From NCBI GenBank assembly GCA_946811695.1, contig OX328123.1:148937378-149001377 (forward strand): DNA of 64,000 bases, in the 5' to 3' direction. Made by a program: the position numbers and the translations under genes. The number at the start of each line of letters is the position of its first letter. The first letter of the stretch is position 1. Source of the DNA: Gonocerus acuteangulatus (Eukaryota > Arthropoda > Insecta > Hemiptera > Coreidae). Positions 53,626 to 64,000 of this stretch are shown here, in pieces. Under the pieces are notes generated by a model. The model worked only from the letters and a program-made list of their open reading frames with translations. It was not told the origin of the DNA and did not search any database.

Positions 53626-55540
53626 AAAAATGAAAATGTGGTTCAAGCATTTCTGAAGGAATTTCCTGCCACAATTAGGTTTGGTAAAAGCGCTTCTTCG
53701 CGGCCCATGTGATAAGATGTTTGATCTTACAGATCAAGATGGTGCACATTTTTACGATTGTAATAATCGCAAAAATATTCCATACTCCAAAAGCTATTAG
53801 CAATTCAAGATCTCTATCTGCTATAAAACGTACGCCCTGGGGCGACTTTTTGGTTATAATTGAAAACATTATACAGACGATGGTTTACACAGATAATAAT
53901 AGGTATATGTGATAAAAAAAGGTATAATTTTATTAACTATTTTTTGTAATTTAAAGGCTATTATAAATTTCATGTTAAGTACACCTCGCGGAAAGCTTGG
54001 ATGCAATTACTCTTCAAGTAATAACACACTTTTCGTTCGGGTTTTAAACTACATACAAGGCTTGGAAGGGATTTCATGGTTTGTGTACAGAACCCTGGAT
54101 ACCTAAGAGAGGTGGGTTCGAATCCCGCCTTTGGTTGGCGATTTTATTTCTTCTCCTGGCGATTTCGAACGTCATATCATCATGGATAATTATGTGAGTC
54201 GAAGCTTCTTGGAAATCAATCCTTTGAGTATTACACAGGGTTCAAATTACTTACAGAAAATTCGGTTCCGGGCCAAAAAGCTTCAATCAGCATGGCTCCG
54301 GAAATTCTTTTACCAGGTTTAATATACCAGGTAAAACCAAGTTTTCCACACTCCAAAGTCCGGTAACTTCTCAACATGTGGTGTTAGACGAAATAAATGT
54401 TATAAGGTACTAACATTGGCACATTAAGGCACCAAAGAATCTAATTTTGCAGCAGGGGATCTGGAGATTCGTTTGGTCTATCTTTAATAATTAGTGTTTT
54501 TCCAGCGTTGATAACTAACCAGCGTATATAACCACAAGTAGCCTTATAGCGTAGCCTACAGTTATCATTATGAAATATTCTAGGCTTACTTTATCCTTGA
54601 GTAAAGCCTTTTCCGTATTACGAATGTTGTCCAGGAATGATAAATCGTTCTCTCTGATCTAGAAGATACCTGACAATGTCTAGCAGATCGGCGTGACGGA
54701 GGCCGTTAAGTGGGAGGTCTGAACAGCTGGAGTTTACACGGCCTATAAACTACAACAGGCTGGCAAAGGTGGCTGTTCTGATTTGTGTGTGTATGTTAGC
54801 ACCTTGTACACAAACCCGTTCCAGAGCAGTTCGCACGTACACACTCAGGCCCAAGAACAATTACGTTGAACGGATAAGACAATAATTTGAATATATTTAT
54901 TACTGTAGATAATCCTGAACGGAGATAAGCTAATGTAGGCCCTATATAAAATATGGATTAAACATGCTCTTCCTACGAGGAGTACATGATAATAGATGTT
55001 GTAATAAATTCAACCAAAGCACAACAGCATTGTTTCAAGGCTGCAAAGCAGAAATTAAAAAGTCCATAACTAAGCACTTTCCTCAGAATTTGGGAAGTGT
55101 AGACTGCATTCCTGAATAATTTTTAATTTCTTTACACAAGAATAATTTTTAACTTCTTTACACAAGGTATTTGAAAGTAACAAAACTACATTCCACATTT
55201 TATTGACAAAAGGGAGCCAATCGTTCAATTTATCCCTCAATAAACTTCATTTGCATGGATTTAATGCTTACTAAATGTAGAAGTTTTCGTGTAAGTATTG
55301 AATCTGTAGTCCGTCAAGGGGCTGAGGAAACAATTCGCGAAAAAAGTCAGATTCATTGATAAAAACAGAAGTGTGTTGTTGGACGTCCAAAACGTATCTT
55401 TTAATAATAGTTTTAGTGAATTAAATTTATTTTTTTTAAAGGGAATTGTGTCTATTTTATTATGGCATTCGAATTTAATTATCTTGAATAGTTTTTGAGA
55501 AATCCTTTCTAATTCATAGAATCCTTGCTTCATTCAAAGC
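53626..55540. other. Mostly unassigned sequence
   Basis: 54100-54135 has GGTGGGTTCGAATCCCGCC, a B box-like word without an A box. On the minus strand, 54740-54620 reads LPLNGLRHADLLDIVRYLLD, QRERFIIPG, which looks coding but which I cannot place. A minus frame at 55261-55533 is unrecognised. CACAAGAATAATTTTTAA is duplicated near 55115-55165. Confidence 0.3.
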
Positions 55541-55689
55541 ATGACTACGGTAAAAAAACAGAAAATTGGACATTGCTCCTGTTCCTTTCGGAATCGGACA
55601 ATACTTCAAATGTACTTTTTTGTTGTAAAGTATGTCTACAATCACCTCCAAGAGTTTGGCTACTTAGACCTGAAACACCCTGTATGTGT

Positions 55690-55805
55690 GTATAAATTTG
55701 AACGGGGGTCAATTTGGTGTAAACTAGGTGGGCTCGATAAAGATTTGAAGAAAGTTTTCAAAAATTCCGCCATGAGTGCAACCTCAATTCGGAGGAAGCC
55801 CTAAC
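55690..55805 (+). repeat. Family B end fragment
   Basis: TTGAACGGGGGTCAATTTGG, CTCGATAAAGATTTGAAGAA and TCCGCCATGAGTGCAACCTC match 1020-1140 of the foldback element. There is no mirror copy here. Confidence 0.65.
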
Positions 55806-56084
55806 AACAGCGCTCTAGCTGCGTGCAGGAGTGCTTTCTTTGGTAAAGCTGCAGAAATATAAAACAGTCCGTGGGTAGTGTAGACCACATTTCCAAATAA
55901 TGTGCGCACCATTACCTAGATAAATACAAAAGAGATAAAAGGCGACTCAATTAATAATTTTTTATGAGATTTGGCACAAGAATAATTTATAATAAGGTGT
56001 AGATAGTTAGCTGACTAGGTGATAAGCAATCAGGGGATAGTTGGGATTCGGCTAGGAAAACATGAATACGATTTTTGTAAAAAT

Positions 56085-56160
56085 CTGTATTAAGGTCGTT
56101 TTGGCTTGTCTTTATGAAGGTTACCAAAGAGTAGCCGAAACGTCCTTAATACAGACATTT
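56085..56160 (+). ncRNA. Hairpin with hammerhead-like features (weak)
   Basis: CTGTATTAAGGTCGTTTTGG pairs with the later GCCGAAACGTCCTTAATAC (about 18 of 20). Between them TTTATGAA, GGTTAC, CAAAGA, GTAGCC, GAAAC follows the order core - stem II - GAAA of hammerhead ribozymes, but the core differs from CTGATGA at two of seven positions. Penelope-like terminal regions often carry hammerheads. This may be a decayed one or chance. Confidence 0.2.
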
Positions 56161-56169
56161 ATAAAACTT

Positions 56170-56395
56170 CCAACTATTTCCTGACTGCTTAAAAGGAATT
56201 TAACTAATTTAACCAGCGAAATCCGTCCACCGGAACATCATTGTTTCGGCAAAATTTCGAACCCGTAACCTCTCAACTATGAGTCCTAGACGGTAGCCCG
56301 GATACCCGGATCAAGGCCTACCTACCTGTGTGCCAAGTCGGGTCAAAATCGGTCAAACGGTGAGGATTTGTATAAGGATAAACTAGATTTTATAA
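56170..56395 (-). repeat. Small relics of family A and Helitron-like sequence
   Basis: AACCAGCGAAATCCGTCCAC, CGGAACATCATTG (56214) is inverted family A. TGTGTGCCAAGTCGGGTC, AAAATCGGTCAAACGGTG (56329) is the inverse of the Helitron-like CCGTTTGACCGATTTTGAC segment. Confidence 0.5.
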
Positions 56396-56399
56396 ATTA

Positions 56400-57221
56400 T
56401 TGTTGCTTGCAGTACACATTAAGGGTATTATAATCAATCAAAACTAGCACAAATGGTTTTAAAAATTCACCTAATGTTTTATTTTTACATCGAGCCGAAA
56501 ATAATGCTATTTAATTTAATTCGGAAATCGCCGTATTTTCCCGGAAAAATACCATTTGGCACTATTTTAGGAATATATTGTCTTATCTACTACGTCGACA
56601 GATCTTGCCTAAACTTGCCTATTCGTTAAATATTTTATTTTAAGTGTTAATATATATTTTATTAATCCCATTTGTCGTTGATTCTGTTTATTATTTGATT
56701 ATACTCTTTAATGTCAAACTAGGAATCAGTCCGATGTTCGCTCGTATTCAATCCTTAAAGTCCCAAAATGCAACCGTTAAATAATCCCCCCGTGTTTGAT
56801 TCGAGCAATGTATCAATCAAAGTAAATTAAATAAACACCCTAAAACAGACTAATTATGCTTTCAGTTTGAAACTTCTTTTTTTTTTTTTTTTAGATTTGT
56901 CTACATGTTATTTGAAGTGTCCTCTATGCATTGGTAAAAGATTTGGCCCTACAATCGGTACACACTTTTGTTAACAACTTGAATAAAAATATTATAGTGT
57001 AAAATATCCTAAATTATGACTTGTGGTGCTGGTGTTTTTCTGACTCCGGATTTGGATTCAGCGACCCCAAAAACATGTAGTGAACATGTTCAGCTCTCTC
57101 AATCCGAACCTTCTTTTTTGTGTGTGCGTGCCTGTGTTATTAACGTAAAATAATTTGTATGGATTCAATTAACAACATGAGACATTTGTCAACATGAGTA
57201 TTTATAACACAGAATTACGAA
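56400..57221. other. Unassigned sequence
   Basis: No gene or repeat recognised; a T-run lies at 56877-56893. Confidence 0.4.
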
Positions 57222-57555
57222 CCTACTATTTATTTGTCAAATACCACTCACTCACTCGCTCACTGACCTATCATCGCCCAGCGCAAACTACTTGACAGAA
57301 AAATTTGAAATTTTTTGCATGGACACTCCCTTTAGGATGTAAACACTCGCTAAGAAAGGTTTTTTTGATATTTAAATGTTTAATTACTTTTAGAGGGGGT
57401 TGAATCTTTAGTTGTTTTCAAGGAGAGCGGCACGCCTAGGCAGCATGCGTTGCTAGGACGATAACAGGTCAGCTGTTACCGTATTGTATCTACTTCATAA
57501 TATTATTTTTATTTGCGGTTCATTTCAACTATGATGGCAGACCTTGAATTGCTAG
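57222..57555 (+). repeat. Dispersed repeat C, copy 2
   Basis: Inverted relative to 13770-14095. Shared words include TTTTGCATGGACACTCCCTT, GCGTTGCTAGGACGATAACA and TGATGGCAGACCTTGAATT, with visible divergence and small indels. Confidence 0.72.
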
Positions 57556-57599
57556 ACATTTTTTTTCCTCATAGAGTTTACGCTATACCTGGTGATGGT

Positions 57600-57720
57600 C
57601 CATCCGAGGTAATAATATCCCGAACCCTTGCACAGCCTCCTCACACATCAGCATCCCTAGTCAGAACACTTCTTGGTAATGCTCGCAAATATAATGGGTG
57701 TTTCCAAATGACATCTTGGA
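57600..57720 (+). pseudogene. Possible Helitron Rep/helicase N-region fragment
   Basis: SRTLAQPPHTSASLVRTLLG, NARKYNGCFQMTSW: a LPPPP-x-LL-G...NIRKYN--FQMTSF pattern is characteristic of the Helitron-like N region upstream of the Rep domain. Only about 40 residues are recognisable, then similarity stops. Confidence 0.4.
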
Positions 57721-58504
57721 AACATACATTTTTAAACTTTAACGTCCATTTATTATTGACAACGAATTTAAACATGTACTGGCTAAACACCTGTTAGTGG
57801 TAACCTATAGATAACGGGTTATCTTTAGGTTATCTGTTTCTTGACACTGGCCTGGAGCGCCCCAGTATCAAGGAACATTATACTTTGATTACTTATCAAT
57901 TGATAAAAAACTTGTAGTATGACGAGAACCTTGCCATAATAAACTGCACAAAATTATATAGTAGCGTTAATTTTGATGATACATTATTTAACGCAATTAA
58001 CTAACTACCTTTCTGACTTGACGAAGCACGGGTATTCAGCTAGTATATAATATTAGAACAATAAAATGAAGGGAAAATGTGAAATCGTCCCATTGCTAAT
58101 TGTGTTTTGATGCTGTTGGTTGGAGCCGGACAAATTTCGAATATACTTAATCTCCATTAGACTGTCCTTGGATGGTTTCATCCTGTTATCCTGTTATATA
58201 CATCATTCTATCTCTGTTTGTCTCTAGGACCAGTTGTAAATTAGGAGGAATTTATAGAACGATATATTAAGAGAAAGGTTTTTTATTCGGGATTCATTAT
58301 TTGTCTTCTTGCAACGAGCAAAATGTAATCGTAAAATTTCACTTGAACATTGTTTCTCTTTTTAATAAATACATTTTCTCGGGGTTATCTTCAATACCTA
58401 GTACTAAAAGATAAAGATTTTAGGACATTTTTTTTTTTAATTGTGCATGTAACTAGCGTACTTTTTGTGAATCTGTATCGCTTGACGAAGGATTTTTGAC
58501 GTGA

Positions 58505-58516
58505 TCAGATGACAGC

Positions 58517-58593
<77 letters not shown>

Positions 58594-58601
58594 ATATACA
58601 C

Positions 58602-58635
<34 letters not shown>

Positions 58636-58661
58636 GTGTATACTGTATATATATATATATA

Positions 58662-58724
<63 letters not shown>

Positions 58725-59578
58725 GGCTGTTTCTCTGTTTATTCCTTATACAAATCCAGACCGTTTGACCGATTTTGACCAAATATGGCACACAGTTAGA
58801 TCTTAATCCGGGGAGTATCATGGCTGTAAAAAAAGAAGAAAAGAAAGTCATCTATAGGTTAAACTCATTAGAAATCACAATTCGGGGGTCAAGGGTTCGA
58901 AAATGTGAACCCGAACAGTTACAGAAGAAAGAATTGTCAGAAATCGTCACCTTTGAAAAAATGAGATATTCACCAAGACTGGCCGTAACGGAGTATTATT
59001 CTATATCATCTGTGGCATTTGTCAGTTGCTTGACAAATGAAGTCCAAAGCTGCTTTCTCATGTCCGGTTGCCGATAGCTGCAAGGCTTCAAGTTCGAGTC
59101 GCAGTGTAGTTTTCTATTCTTTAACATTATTCTCGTTATTAGATTTTAAATTACTTATTTATAATTAATCATTAACTGACCCTTTGCTCAAATTTATAGA
59201 ATTATCGAAAAAGGCGGAATGTCAATAACACTACACCACACAATTCTTATTTTAACTTCCCTACTATACTTCGAACCGTTCTGGCGCCTCTTCAGGGGAA
59301 TTTGCTTCAAAAAACAACTTCAGCCTCAACTTGAGGAGGAGAACCTTAGACTGGCGGGGCCACGTCTAGAGACTTATTTGGTTTCTAATTTATTTTGCAC
59401 TAACTATGAGAACACTTATTAGTAAACTGTTTAATGAAACAGGTTTTATATTCTCTGATTATATATTATCTATATCTATATACATAAATACTGCTTGCTG
59501 GTTAAGATCAGTTTTCTCAATTTATTTTAAAGAAGAAGGGGCAACAGGCAGTAGCATGACACGCCAGGTAACAGCTAG
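58505..59578 (+). mobile_element. Putative Helitron-like element with compound (TA)n
   Basis: The TA-rich start (58519-58721) contains a mirrored pair CACCCATATATA / TATATATGGGTG. It continues GGCTGTTTCTCTGTTTATTC, ACAAATCCAGACCGTTTGAC, CCGATTTTGACCAAATATGG and ends GACACGCCAGGTAACAGCTA G|T. The internal frame at 58775-59077 is unrecognised. The 3' end matches those at 33091 and 58043. Confidence 0.45.
58519..58721. repeat. Compound (TA)n with nested palindromes
   Basis: Over 200 bp of TA broken by GTGTGTGTATATACACCC, GGGTGTATACTG and ATACTG, which create at least two inverted pairs. Confidence 0.93.
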
Positions 59579-60113
59579 TATTAATTAAATATATCATATT
59601 CGGAAGTTTTTATTTTCTCTTGGGTCCTCGTATTGATCTGTTTTGTTTTGTTTTTTGTTGTTGTTGTTGTGTGTGTGTGTGTTTTTATAGCTATTTTTTG
59701 TTTTTTGTTTCGTGGTTTGTAAATTTGATTAATTGTATAATGAAATTTACATCTAATATAGTATAATTAATATTAATAATTAATATTAATATTTCTAATA
59801 ATTTGTACGATATTATTGGAAGTAGATATAAATAATTATCCCCTTGGTTGAGGATGCCTATAAAGAAATAATTAAATAAAAATGTAAATGTAATACAAAT
59901 AAGTAGTTTTGACCAATTTTAAGAAAAATTTAAAATTTTAAGATCAGTTTTGTCATTGTTTGACAAAATTTGAAAATTAGACATATTTTAATTGTCAATA
60001 TAAATGGCCATTTGATGATTATAGTTAATATGTTAATATGTAATTATAAGATTGACAATAAATTAAAGTTAACACTTTAGAAATATTCTTTGCATTGAGA
60101 ATCACACGGTGTT

Positions 60114-60117
<4 letters not shown>
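59579..60117. other. Unassigned AT-rich sequence
   Basis: Contains (TTG)n(TG)n at 59656-59683 and AATTAATATTAATAATTAAT-type low complexity. It resembles LINE 3' UTR composition, but no coding or tail signal is visible. Confidence 0.35.
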
Positions 60118-60172
<55 letters not shown>

Positions 60173-60483
60173 CAGTCCCGTAACAGACCATGAGGACCCT
60201 GAGGGGCAGATACTGTAGAGGTATCTGATTCATGACCATACGGAACACTAAGGAGATAGTGTGGTCAGTACTATTCTCCGGCCGCCTGATATTCGACTTC
60301 TAGAGTCATTAGCACCAAGGTACCCATTATTAAATTAATTAAAGGCTGGGTTGGCCTAGAGACGGCTAGGGAGGCCGAATTCAACCCATTAACGAAGATA
60401 CTAGAAGAAAAAATCTTTAGTGCTTGCTCGGGACTTGAACTCAGGTCCTCAAGCATATGAGTCCACTGAGCTAACCTCGCCCC

Positions 60484-60513
<30 letters not shown>
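60118..60513. repeat. (TA)n tract split by SINE-2
   Basis: TA runs at 60118-60168 and 60486-60513 on either side of the SINE. Confidence 0.85.
60172..60485 (-). mobile_element. tRNA-derived SINE-2, complete, inside a (TA)n tract
   Basis: On the minus strand the head reads GGGGGCGAGGTTAGCTCAGT, GGACTCATATGCTTGAGGAC, CTGAGTTCAAGTCCCGAGC. A box TTAGCTCAGTGG and B box GAGTTCAAGTCC are clear. The body includes TAATGGGTACCTTGGTGCTA and TAGTACTGACCACACTATC. (TA)n lies on both sides (60118-60168, 60486-60513), so it probably split one TA tract. The tail differs from the GGCG hairpin tail of the other SINEs. Confidence 0.85.
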
Positions 60514-60522
<9 letters not shown>

Positions 60523-60802
60523 TCAACTATTAATGTGTCGATCTCCTATAAGTTGAATCCTGAAACATGTCGAACGGAATCTGTGATCCCGAGTCATTTC
60601 GCACGTAATTTCACCTCCATAAGTCAATTTCTGACCAAAAAGGTATGTATATAAAACGTTATGTAAATAGGACTGTACAGAACCACTTAAGTGAAACCAC
60701 ATACTTATGTACAACCATCCATTTTGGAATACCTATCAACCAAAAATGGTGTGCCTTATAACGTAAGCTACATCCATGACTAACGCTCAATAAATTATTA
60801 AC

Positions 60803-61315
60803 CAGGGATCGAAACAGTGATTTTTTTTTATGAAAAAATAACAGATAAAAAAAAAACTTTTATTTAAAAGTTTTCAGAGTAAAAGTTATTTAGGAACTTA
60901 AATAATTAGGTACATGAAAATAAAAGTTAAAGTAACATTTTTATATTTTTCAACGTGGAATAAAAGTTTTAAGTATTTTAATCAGGAATTTTAGGGTTGA
61001 ATAAGATAAGTGAAATGTTCTTTGTTTAAAAATTTATTTTTGTTTATTTACTGAAATATATTTGTTGATAGAAAACAAAATATAAACATTAGTAGCTTTA
61101 ATTTATTCCTTTAAAATGTTTTTCTCTTAAGTATTTTAATAACAATTACTTTAAAACTATTATTATTTAAGTTGAAAAATAGCAGTTAAAAAAAACTTTT
61201 TTAAAAAAAGTTTAAACCGAAAAAGTGATTTTATAACTCTTCAAAATGAAAATAAAAGTAAAAGTTTAATCAATAATTTTTTTTAATAAAAGTTAACAAT
61301 TATTTTCGACCCATG
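60803..61315. mobile_element. Probable hAT-like MITE, A/T-rich
   Basis: Ends CAGGGATCGAAACAGTG and the inverse of CATGGGTCGAAAATAATTG. The interior is low-complexity with repeated AAAAGTTAAAGTAAC-type words. CAGGGATCGAAA is a hAT-like start. Flanking 8-mers (TTATTAAC / GTACCAAC) match only partly, so this is an old copy. Confidence 0.55.
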
Positions 61316-61371
61316 GTACCAACTCTTCCAATAAATAGAAAATGTAAAACGATCCTCCTAAGCTATGCAAC

Positions 61372-62722
61372 TAGAGCTGAAAGTACCGATTGGACTTCGT
61401 AATCCTGAACGCCAAATAGAACGTAATGATCCCCAAGGAGCTGAAAGTACCGATTGGACTTTCTAATCCTGAACGCCAAATAGAACGTAATGATCCCCAA
61501 GGAGCTCATGGTAACGATTGGACTTCGTAATCCTGAACGCCAAATAGAACGTAATGATCCCCAAGGAGCTGAAAGTACCGATTGGACTTTTTAATCCTGA
61601 ACGCCAAATAGAACGTAATGATCCCCAAGGAGCTGAATGTGCCGATTGGACTTCGTAATCCTGAACGCCAAATAGAACGTAATGATCCCCAAGGAGCTGA
61701 AAGTACCGATTGGACTTTTTAATCCTGAACGCCAAATAGAACGTAATGATCCCCAAGGAGCTGAATGTGCCGATTGGACTTCGTAATCCTGAACGCCAAA
61801 TAGAACGTAATGATCCCCAAGGAGCTGATGGTAACGATTGGACTTCGTAATCCTGAACGCCAAATAGAACGTAATGATCCCCAAGGAGCTGAAAGTACCG
61901 ATTGGACTTTCTAATCCTGAACGCCAAATAGAACGTAATGATCCCCAAGGAGCTGAATGTGCCGATTGGACTTCGTAATCCTGAACGCCAAATAGAACGT
62001 AATGATCCTCAAGGAGCTGATAGTAACGATTGGACTTCGTAATCCTGAACGCCAAATAGAACGTAATGATCCCCCAGGAGCTGAATGTGCCGATTGGACT
62101 TCGTAATCCTGAACGCCAAATAGAACGTAATGATCCCCAAGGAGCTGATGGTAACGATTGGACTTCGTAATCCTGAACGCCAAATAGAACGTAATGATCC
62201 CCAAGGAGCTGATGGTAACGATTGGACTTCGTAATCCTGAACGCCAAATAGAACGTAATGATCCCCAAGGAGCTGATGGTACCGATTGGACTTTCTAATC
62301 CTGAACGCCAAATAAAACGTAATGATCCCCAAGGAGCTGATGGTAACGATTGGACTTCGTAATCCTGAACGCCAAATAGAACGTAATGATCCCCAAGGAG
62401 CTGAAAGTACCGATTGGACTTTTTAATCCTGAACGCCAAATAGAACGTAATGATCCCCAAGGAGCTGATGGTAACGATTGGACTTCGTAATCCTGAACGC
62501 CAAATAGAACGTAATGATCCCCAAGGAGCTGATGGTAACGATTGGACTTCGTAATCCTGAACGCCAAATAGAACGTAATGATCCCCAAGGAGCTGATGTT
62601 AACGATTGGACTTCGTAATCCTGAACGCCAAATAGAACGTAATGATCCCCAAGGAGCTGAATGTACCGATTGGACTTCGTAATCCTGATCGCCAAATAGA
62701 ACGTAATGATCCTCCAGGAGCT
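61372..62722. repeat. 64-bp tandem array, about 21 units
   Basis: CGATTGGACTTCGTAATCCT then GAACGCCAAATAGAACGTAA and TGATCCCCAAGGAGCTGA repeat every 64 bp, with GAAAGTACC / GATGGTAAC / GAATGTGCC variants. 64 is 3n+1, so three units give a 64-residue period and the minus strand stays open in all three frames (up to 289 codons, MGIITFYLAFRI...). Periodicity explains the frames better than selection. Confidence 0.95.
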
Positions 62723-63899
62723 AAAAGCTTGTGATCTACAAGGCATTAGCACCTTCTAAGTGTCAAAGAACTGGTGGACGCTTATACCGCTGACTGCTTT
62801 CCAGGGCTAGGTGGAGAGCGAGCAGGGTGGTATTGATTCAAAGGATTTGCTCCAATGAGGAAAAATATTTAAAATCACAACGGGGATGTATGAACAGTTT
62901 ATGAAGAAGCTGTCACCCTACAGACTATCATCTGAACCCATTAACTACAAACTGACTGCTTTTGTAGAGTCGTAGCACAAATTAAAAAAAAAAAAAAAAA
63001 AACGCATAAAAAAAGTGTATATTACGCAAGGTGACAATGGGCTCCTACTATGATCCGGAGAAACGAAGTAGCTGACATTTCGGTGAAAAAAATAGATGAT
63101 CAGATACTCTTTGGACCTTAAAAATGCAAACTTATTAAGCTACTCTATAAGCGGATGTACCAGAGGGATGATGAAGGAAACGAATGAAAAACAGGAAATG
63201 GTAATATCTGTTAAGCATGACATTCACTTTCCGATTTTCAGTACGACTTAACAGGACTACGAGTTGGATAGTCGACTCCACTCACGCTCCGACTTGGTAT
63301 CCAACTTGCGATCCAACTTTAGTCCTAGTCCGTTTTCACGACTTTGTACGCTGCTCGCGAGCCGAAAAATGTATCGAGTACAGACCGAAGCTGCCCGAAG
63401 ATCTAGCAGTGACTGAGGTAAGTTGGAGGACTTCTATCCGATTCCCCCACTCACGCTTCAACCCGGTATCATATCGGGGTAGCATATGAGCCTTGTTGTT
63501 TGTGTATAGATAAGCAAATAACAAGGCAAACATTGTAGCAATATATATTCCATTTAGCGTAGAGAAATATTTCAGCTAATGTTTATTAGATCAGTAGGTA
63601 ATAAATAAAATGAACGTTGTAGACGAACCTTGACATGAAAGGAAAGGGAATGCAGAGAGGTGGAAGGCGGGAGATGCCAAAGAGGTAGGAGGCATGCCAA
63701 GCCGTTACCTCCTTGGATACATCTCCCCATACTAATTACAGGCCTTCCTAATGACCTCTTAGCAATGTCACCTCAAACCACTAAAGGTCTTTTAATTCTC
63801 CTGTAACTAAGAATTTATTTTGTAAACAAATTTCAATCCAAATCCACTAAATTAAATCTCTAATATTCTACACTGCTTAGTCAATAACAATATATTAGT
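62723..63899. other. Unassigned sequence
   Basis: No recognised gene. 63217-63489 is open on plus and 63336-63533 on minus, with no family resemblance. CACTCACGCT is repeated at 63279 and 63449. Confidence 0.35.
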
Positions 63900-63985
63900 G
63901 GGTCTCCCCGTGATCTGGTGGCTGACGCCTCAGATACTCATGTGGGAGAAGGAAGTTCTTGTCCTCCTCAAAGGTAGTAATCCAA
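63900..63985 (+). mobile_element. Degenerate tRNA-derived SINE head
   Basis: GGGTCTCCCCGTGATCTGGT, GGCTGACGCCTCAGATACTC, ATGTGGGAGAAGGAAGTTCT TG follow the SINE head order with point changes in both boxes. The body is not recognisable and the window ends at 64000. Confidence 0.55.
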
Positions 63986-64000
63986 ATAATATAATTTGAC

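Larger units (their letters stand above)
57222..58043 (+). mobile_element. Putative Helitron relic with repeat C
   Basis: Begins in repeat C (ATACCACTCACTCACTCGCT, CTATCATCGCCC), contains a short coding piece resembling the start of a Helitron Rep/helicase protein, and ends GAAGCACGGGTATTCAGCTA G before TATATAA. A GC-rich segment with CTAG|T is the expected Helitron 3' end. There is no clear 5' TC boundary and no helicase domain. Confidence 0.45.

Noticed and set aside
54100..54140. tRNA-like B box GGTTCGAATCCC
   Set aside because: No A box at the right distance and no tail or body; a single word is not enough to call a SINE or tRNA.
61372..62722. CRISPR-like regular repeats (64-, 87-, 38- and 24-bp arrays)
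   Set aside because: Units are contiguous with no unique spacers and the DNA is eukaryotic; they are tandem satellites.
61463..62752. Overlapping 97-289 codon frames on the minus strand
   Set aside because: All three frames are open because the 64-bp unit has no stop in any frame; no start, signal or family supports a protein.

Overview
The window is AT-rich eukaryotic repeat-landscape DNA, most likely from an arthropod (an insect is my best guess). That guess rests on the mix of elements: I-clade LINEs with RNase H, an R2/R4-type endonuclease LINE, a Penelope-like GIY-YIG fragment, Tc1-like, hAT-like and piggyBac-like elements, Helitron-like ends, and SINEs headed by tRNA or 5S rRNA sequence. 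I found no convincing host gene, functional RNA gene, operon or CRISPR array. Almost every long open frame is either a tandem repeat whose period keeps a frame open or a decayed transposon gene.

Layout. 1-2.4 kb: a SINE and a large foldback element (family B) with internal (TA)n. 2.4-11.8 kb: a LINE 3' end, copies of a dispersed (TA)n-bearing repeat (family A), a 5S-derived SINE and a tRNA-derived SINE side by side (each with target-site duplications), an RTE-like relic and a hAT-like MITE. 11.76-21.46 kb: a Penelope-like GIY-YIG reading frame is split by a 9.1-kb giant foldback element (11914-21038) with an 11-bp target duplication; its terminal inverted repeats are arrays of a 160-bp satellite. 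Its interior holds a nested family A copy, two 5'-truncated LINEs with target duplications, and a TIR element. 21.5-22.9 kb: family A copy with an 87-bp x 11 array. 23.35-24.38 kb: palindromic hAT-like MITE. 24.68-26.88 kb: one Tc1-like element inside another, the inner one a mirror-image of two 5' halves. 26.9-27.8 kb: 24-bp minisatellite. 28-39.6 kb: SINEs, MITEs, a foldback element, Helitron-like and piggyBac-like elements and a TIR element of unassigned superfamily. 39.77-43.58 kb: the largest protein-coding relic, an I-clade LINE (endonuclease, reverse transcriptase, RNase H, CCHC). 43.7-44.4 kb: C-terminus of an R2/R4-type LINE. 45-64 kb: 5S SINE, family A copies, Helitron relics, a second SINE family, a hAT-like MITE and a 64-bp x 21 array.

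How the parts interact. The I-clade LINE ends in a short GGCGY...RCGCC hairpin followed by TTAAAA and poly(A). The same tail ends the tRNA-headed and 5S-headed SINEs, and two tail-only insertions of about 55 bp carry their own target duplications. This suggests the LINE (or a relative) mobilises the SINEs by tail recognition. The giant foldback, built from satellite monomers whose central palindrome resembles the element's own termini, is the strongest candidate for an undescribed system. All identifications come from reading sequence and translations; no database search was run.
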